Below, one piece after another: positions 62,085 through 64,000 of a DNA stretch of 64,000 nt (position 1 is its first letter; each line of letters begins with the position of its first letter). Both the position numbers and the translations under genes were made by a program. The stretch covers positions 1 through 64,000 of the forward strand of contig JAJFJQ010000027.1 in the NCBI GenBank assembly GCA_021773835.1, in the 5' to 3' direction. The notes beneath the pieces were generated by a model. The model worked only from the letters and a program-made list of their open reading frames with translations. It did no database searches and had not been told where the DNA came from. This DNA comes from Gammaproteobacteria bacterium. Its GTDB lineage: Bacteria > Pseudomonadota > Gammaproteobacteria > Ga0077536.

Positions 62085-62140
62085 CAATACTAAATATCGT
62101 TTCGGATTCAACTCCGCACGTCACTCGGGACGTTAAGCTC

Positions 62141-62167
62141 GTCACCCCGGACCAGATCCGGGATCCA
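62141..62167. repeat. Worn CCCCGGA...TCCGGG intergenic repeat
   Basis: GTCACCCCGGACCAGATCCG continues GGATCCA: a palindrome CCGGA-CCAGA-TCCGG inside the GTCACCCCGGAnnnGATCCGGGGTCCA form that I recall as a frequent intergenic repeat in marine proteobacteria. Only one copy is here, in the 281-base gap before the molybdoenzyme gene. Confidence 0.5.
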
Positions 62168-62365
62168 TGCAGCGTATGTCCACCCACCGAGTATTGGTAT
62201 ATTGGGGCCTGGTATAACGCTTTAGTGGACGCGGCACCCATACCTGTTTCGTGCTACACAGTATACTGATTTAACGATGATGGGCCACAGATTAAGCAGC
62301 GCCATCGACCTGCAATGTATACTGGGCCGTCCCCCAAAATGACGTTCCAACGCTGGTAGTAGCAC

Positions 62366-64000
62366 ATGAAAAATACCGATGAACTGCCTCTAACGAGTTC
62401 CCATTGGGGCACCTTCCGCGTTGCCTCCGAGAACGGTAAGGTCACCGCCCTACATGCCTTCGAACAAGATCCGGATCCATCACCGATCGGACACGGGATC
62501 CTCGATGTTCTGGACGGGCCAACCCGGATCTCTGCGCCGATGGTACGCAAGAGTTGGCTAGAAGGCGGCCCTGGGACAGCGACAGATAAACGCGGTGATG
62601 AACCTTTTGTCGAGGTGTCTTGGGAGAAAGCGGAACAACTCGTAGCCGATGAGCTCAATCGCGTGCGACACGAGTTCGGCAATGAGGCAATATTTGCGGG
62701 ATGCTACGGCTGGGCCAGCGCCGGGCGTTTTCATCACGCACAGAGTCAAATTCATCGCTTCCTAAATTGCATTGGCGGCTATACGAAGTCGGTAAATACC
62801 TATAGCTTCGCGGCCGCGGAAGTGATCGTCCCGCACGTACTTGGTAGTTATCGCGATTACGTTTACGCCGCAACGAGTTGGCAATCGATCAAGGACCACA
62901 CCGATCTGTTCGTCGCCTTCGGTGGTGTGCCACTAAAGAACGGACAAATCGGTCAAGGCGGGATAGGCAAGCACTGTCAACGCGACGGGATCCGCGCGGC
63001 CGCAGATTCCGGGATTAAATTCGTCAATATTTCGCCGTTGCGCTCGGACGTGCTGGAAGAAGTCAACGCGCAATGGCTAGCGCCGCGCCCTTCGACAGAT
63101 ACCGCCCTCATACTTGGGCTGGCGCATACCTTATTGAACGAACAATTACACGATATTGAATTTCTCGATCGCTACTGTGTTGGCTTCGATAAATTCGCGG
63201 CGTATCTGTGTGGCGATCCCGACGGCATCGAAAAATCCGCCGATTGGGCGAGCGCAATTTGCGAGATCCCAGCCGCGACAATCCACGATCTTGCCCGACG
63301 CATGGCGAGTTCACGCACGATGGTCTCGGTAAGTTGGTCGTTAACCCGGCAAGACCATGGTGAACAGCCGTTTTGGGCGGCAATCACGCTGGCTGCGATG
63401 CTCGGTCAGATAGGCCTACCCGGTGGCGGCATTGGCTTTGGCTACGGCGCCGTCAATAGCATCGGTAACCACCACACTTCCCTGCCGGCGACCGCGCTGC
63501 CGCAAGGACAAAATCCAGTAGAGTCATTTATCCCAGTCGCCCGAATCAGCGACATGTTGCTCAAGCCCGGCGCGCCGTTCGACTACAACGGCAAACGTTA
63601 CAACTACCCGGATATTCGCTTGATCTATTGGGCTGGTGGTAATCCGTTTCACCATCATCAAGACCTCAATCGGATGCGCCAGGCGTGGCAAAAACCGGAG
63701 ACCATCATTGTCCATGAATGGTGCTGGAACGCACATGCAAAGCACGCCGACATCGTCCTACCGTGCACGACGACACTGGAGCGTAGCGACATCGCACAAA
63801 CACCACGCGATCCGTTCGTGGTCTACATGGAACAGGCGATCGAACCATTTGGCGAAAGCCGCAACGATTACGACATATTCCGTGGGATCGGCGAACGCAT
63901 GGGTGTTGAGGCGGTCTTCAGCGAGGGCCGTGATGAGCAGCAATGGATAGCTTGGATCTATGATCGGACGCGCGAGAAGGCCGCCGCACAGCACATCGAA
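62366..64000 (+). CDS. Molybdopterin-dependent oxidoreductase, BisC/TorA/DorA-like (truncated by window end)
   Basis: 545 residues are visible and the frame runs off the right edge. DMSO-reductase family: GCYGWASAGRFHHAQSQIHRF (in part; Tyr-Gly-Trp near the active site), NTYSFAAAEVIVPHVLG with the probable Mo-ligand Ser, LFVAFGGVPLKN, GGGIGFGYGAVNSIGN and IRLIYWAGGNPFHHHQDLNRM (in part). No N-terminal [4Fe-4S] Cys cluster and no twin-arginine signal, so it matches the cytoplasmic biotin/methionine-sulfoxide reductase branch (BisC-like) best. ATG 62366 fits the conserved start (SSHWGTFRV). Divergent from the acyl-CoA dehydrogenase gene. Confidence 0.88.
   Translation, partial: MKNTDELPLTSSHWGTFRVASENGKVTALHAFEQDPDPSPIGHGILDVLDGPTRISAPMVRKSWLEGGPGTATDKRGDEPFVEVSWEKAEQLVADELNRVRHEFGNEAIFAGCYGWASAGRFHHAQSQIHRFLNCIGGYTKSVNTYSFAAAEVIVPHVLGSYRDYVYAATSWQSIKDHTDLFVAFGGVPLKNGQIGQGGIGKHCQRDGIRAAADSGIKFVNISPLRSDVLEEVNAQWLAPRPSTDTALILGLAHTLLNEQLHDIEFLDRYCVGFDKFAAYLCGDPDGIEKSADWASAICEIPAATIHDLARRMASSRTMVSVSWSLTRQDHGEQPFWAAITLAAMLGQIGLPGGGIGFGYGAVNSIGNHHTSLPATALPQGQNPVESFIPVARISDMLLKPGAPFDYNGKRYNYPDIRLIYWAGGNPFHHHQDLNRMRQAWQKPETIIVHEWCWNAHAKHADIVLPCTTTLERSDIAQTPRDPFVVYMEQAIEPFGESRNDYDIFRGIGERMGVEAVFSEGRDEQQWIAWIYDRTREKAAAQHIE

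Noticed and set aside
62366-64000. Selenocysteine in the molybdoenzyme (as in formate dehydrogenase)
   Set aside because: No in-frame TGA in the visible part, and motifs place it in the Ser-ligand BisC/TorA branch.

Overview
The window is about 64 kb of bacterial chromosome, densely coding on both strands. It has ordinary Shine-Dalgarno sequences and frequent ATGA/TTGA start-stop overlaps. Gene content (small charged PA3496-like protein, DksA/TraR zinc-finger protein, DUF6279-type lipoprotein, VPLP-type C-terminal sorting signal, ECF42 sigma factor, BisC/TorA-type molybdoenzyme) points to Pseudomonadota, most likely a gammaproteobacterium. It does not resemble any well-studied genus I can name. 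I see no rRNA, tRNA, CRISPR array, prophage or intact insertion sequence. Almost nothing here is housekeeping: the stretch is a catabolic reservoir of CoA-transferases, acyl-CoA dehydrogenase-fold enzymes, enoyl-CoA hydratases, luciferase-like (LLM) flavin monooxygenases, VOC proteins, hydrolases and SDRs, as expected of a heterotroph with broad organic-carbon use.

Layout. 0-1.1 kb: PP2C phosphatase and protein kinase pair (minus). 1.2-4.7 kb: small protein, TauD-type dioxygenase (minus), then a family III CoA-transferase and an alpha/beta hydrolase. 4.9-6.5 kb: DGPF/YCII protein and ECF42 sigma factor, overlapping. 6.5-7.8 kb: a lipoprotein gene whose start and stop regions lie inside copies of a GGGTGTCCC repeat. 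8.0-9.9 kb: an exported beta-propeller-like protein behind a three-unit Pho-box-like array, ended by a clear terminator. 10.1-14.7 kb: a GC-rich block of two flavin monooxygenase/acyl-CoA dehydrogenase-fold proteins, SnoaL-like, HSL-type hydrolase and VOC genes, with REP-like sequences on its right side. 14.9-35.9 kb: scattered single genes and gene pairs (SDR, GNAT, LLM, VOC, CocE esterase, CoA-transferase, zinc alcohol dehydrogenase with enoyl-CoA hydratase, RRM protein, methyltransferase, sulfotransferase, TSUP transporter, nitroreductase, histidine phosphatase, CMD, EthD, serine hydrolase, GFA). 36.1-40.9 kb: a tight five-gene operon, SDR, LLM monooxygenase, PEP-mutase/isocitrate-lyase-type lyase, LeuC-like and LeuD-like hydro-lyase subunits. 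40.9-42.9 kb: minus-strand cyclase, enoyl-CoA hydratase, thioesterase. 43-46.4 kb: sulfotransferase, zinc-finger protein, VPLP-anchored protein and an AhpD-like gene with one in-frame TGA. 46.5-51.6 kb: FAD oxidoreductase, Sel1 protein, GNAT, LLM and TetR. 51.7-59.7 kb: hydantoinase/oxoprolinase subunits B and A, class III aminotransferase, cupin, and an FMN/FeS/FAD oxidoreductase. 59.8-64 kb: lipoprotein, acyl-CoA dehydrogenase, and a molybdoenzyme cut by the window edge.

Three things stand out. (1) At 45,658-45,660 the AhpD-like gene has a single in-frame TGA at the second cysteine of its CxxCxxxH redox motif (CFY-TGA-TAGH), followed at bacterial SECIS spacing by a small hairpin with G in the loop: a candidate selenoprotein. 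(2) The 36.1-40.9 kb operon joins a LeuCD-type hydratase to a PEP-mutase-family lyase, the enzyme combination of dimethylmaleate hydratase plus dimethylmalate lyase, together with an LLM monooxygenase and an SDR, so it may be an uncharacterised route that hydrates and then cleaves a branched diacid. (3) The repeat-bounded lipoprotein gene and several degenerate REP-like elements show at least four intergenic repeat families in the window. All function calls rest on reading motifs by eye and on family knowledge; no database search was run.
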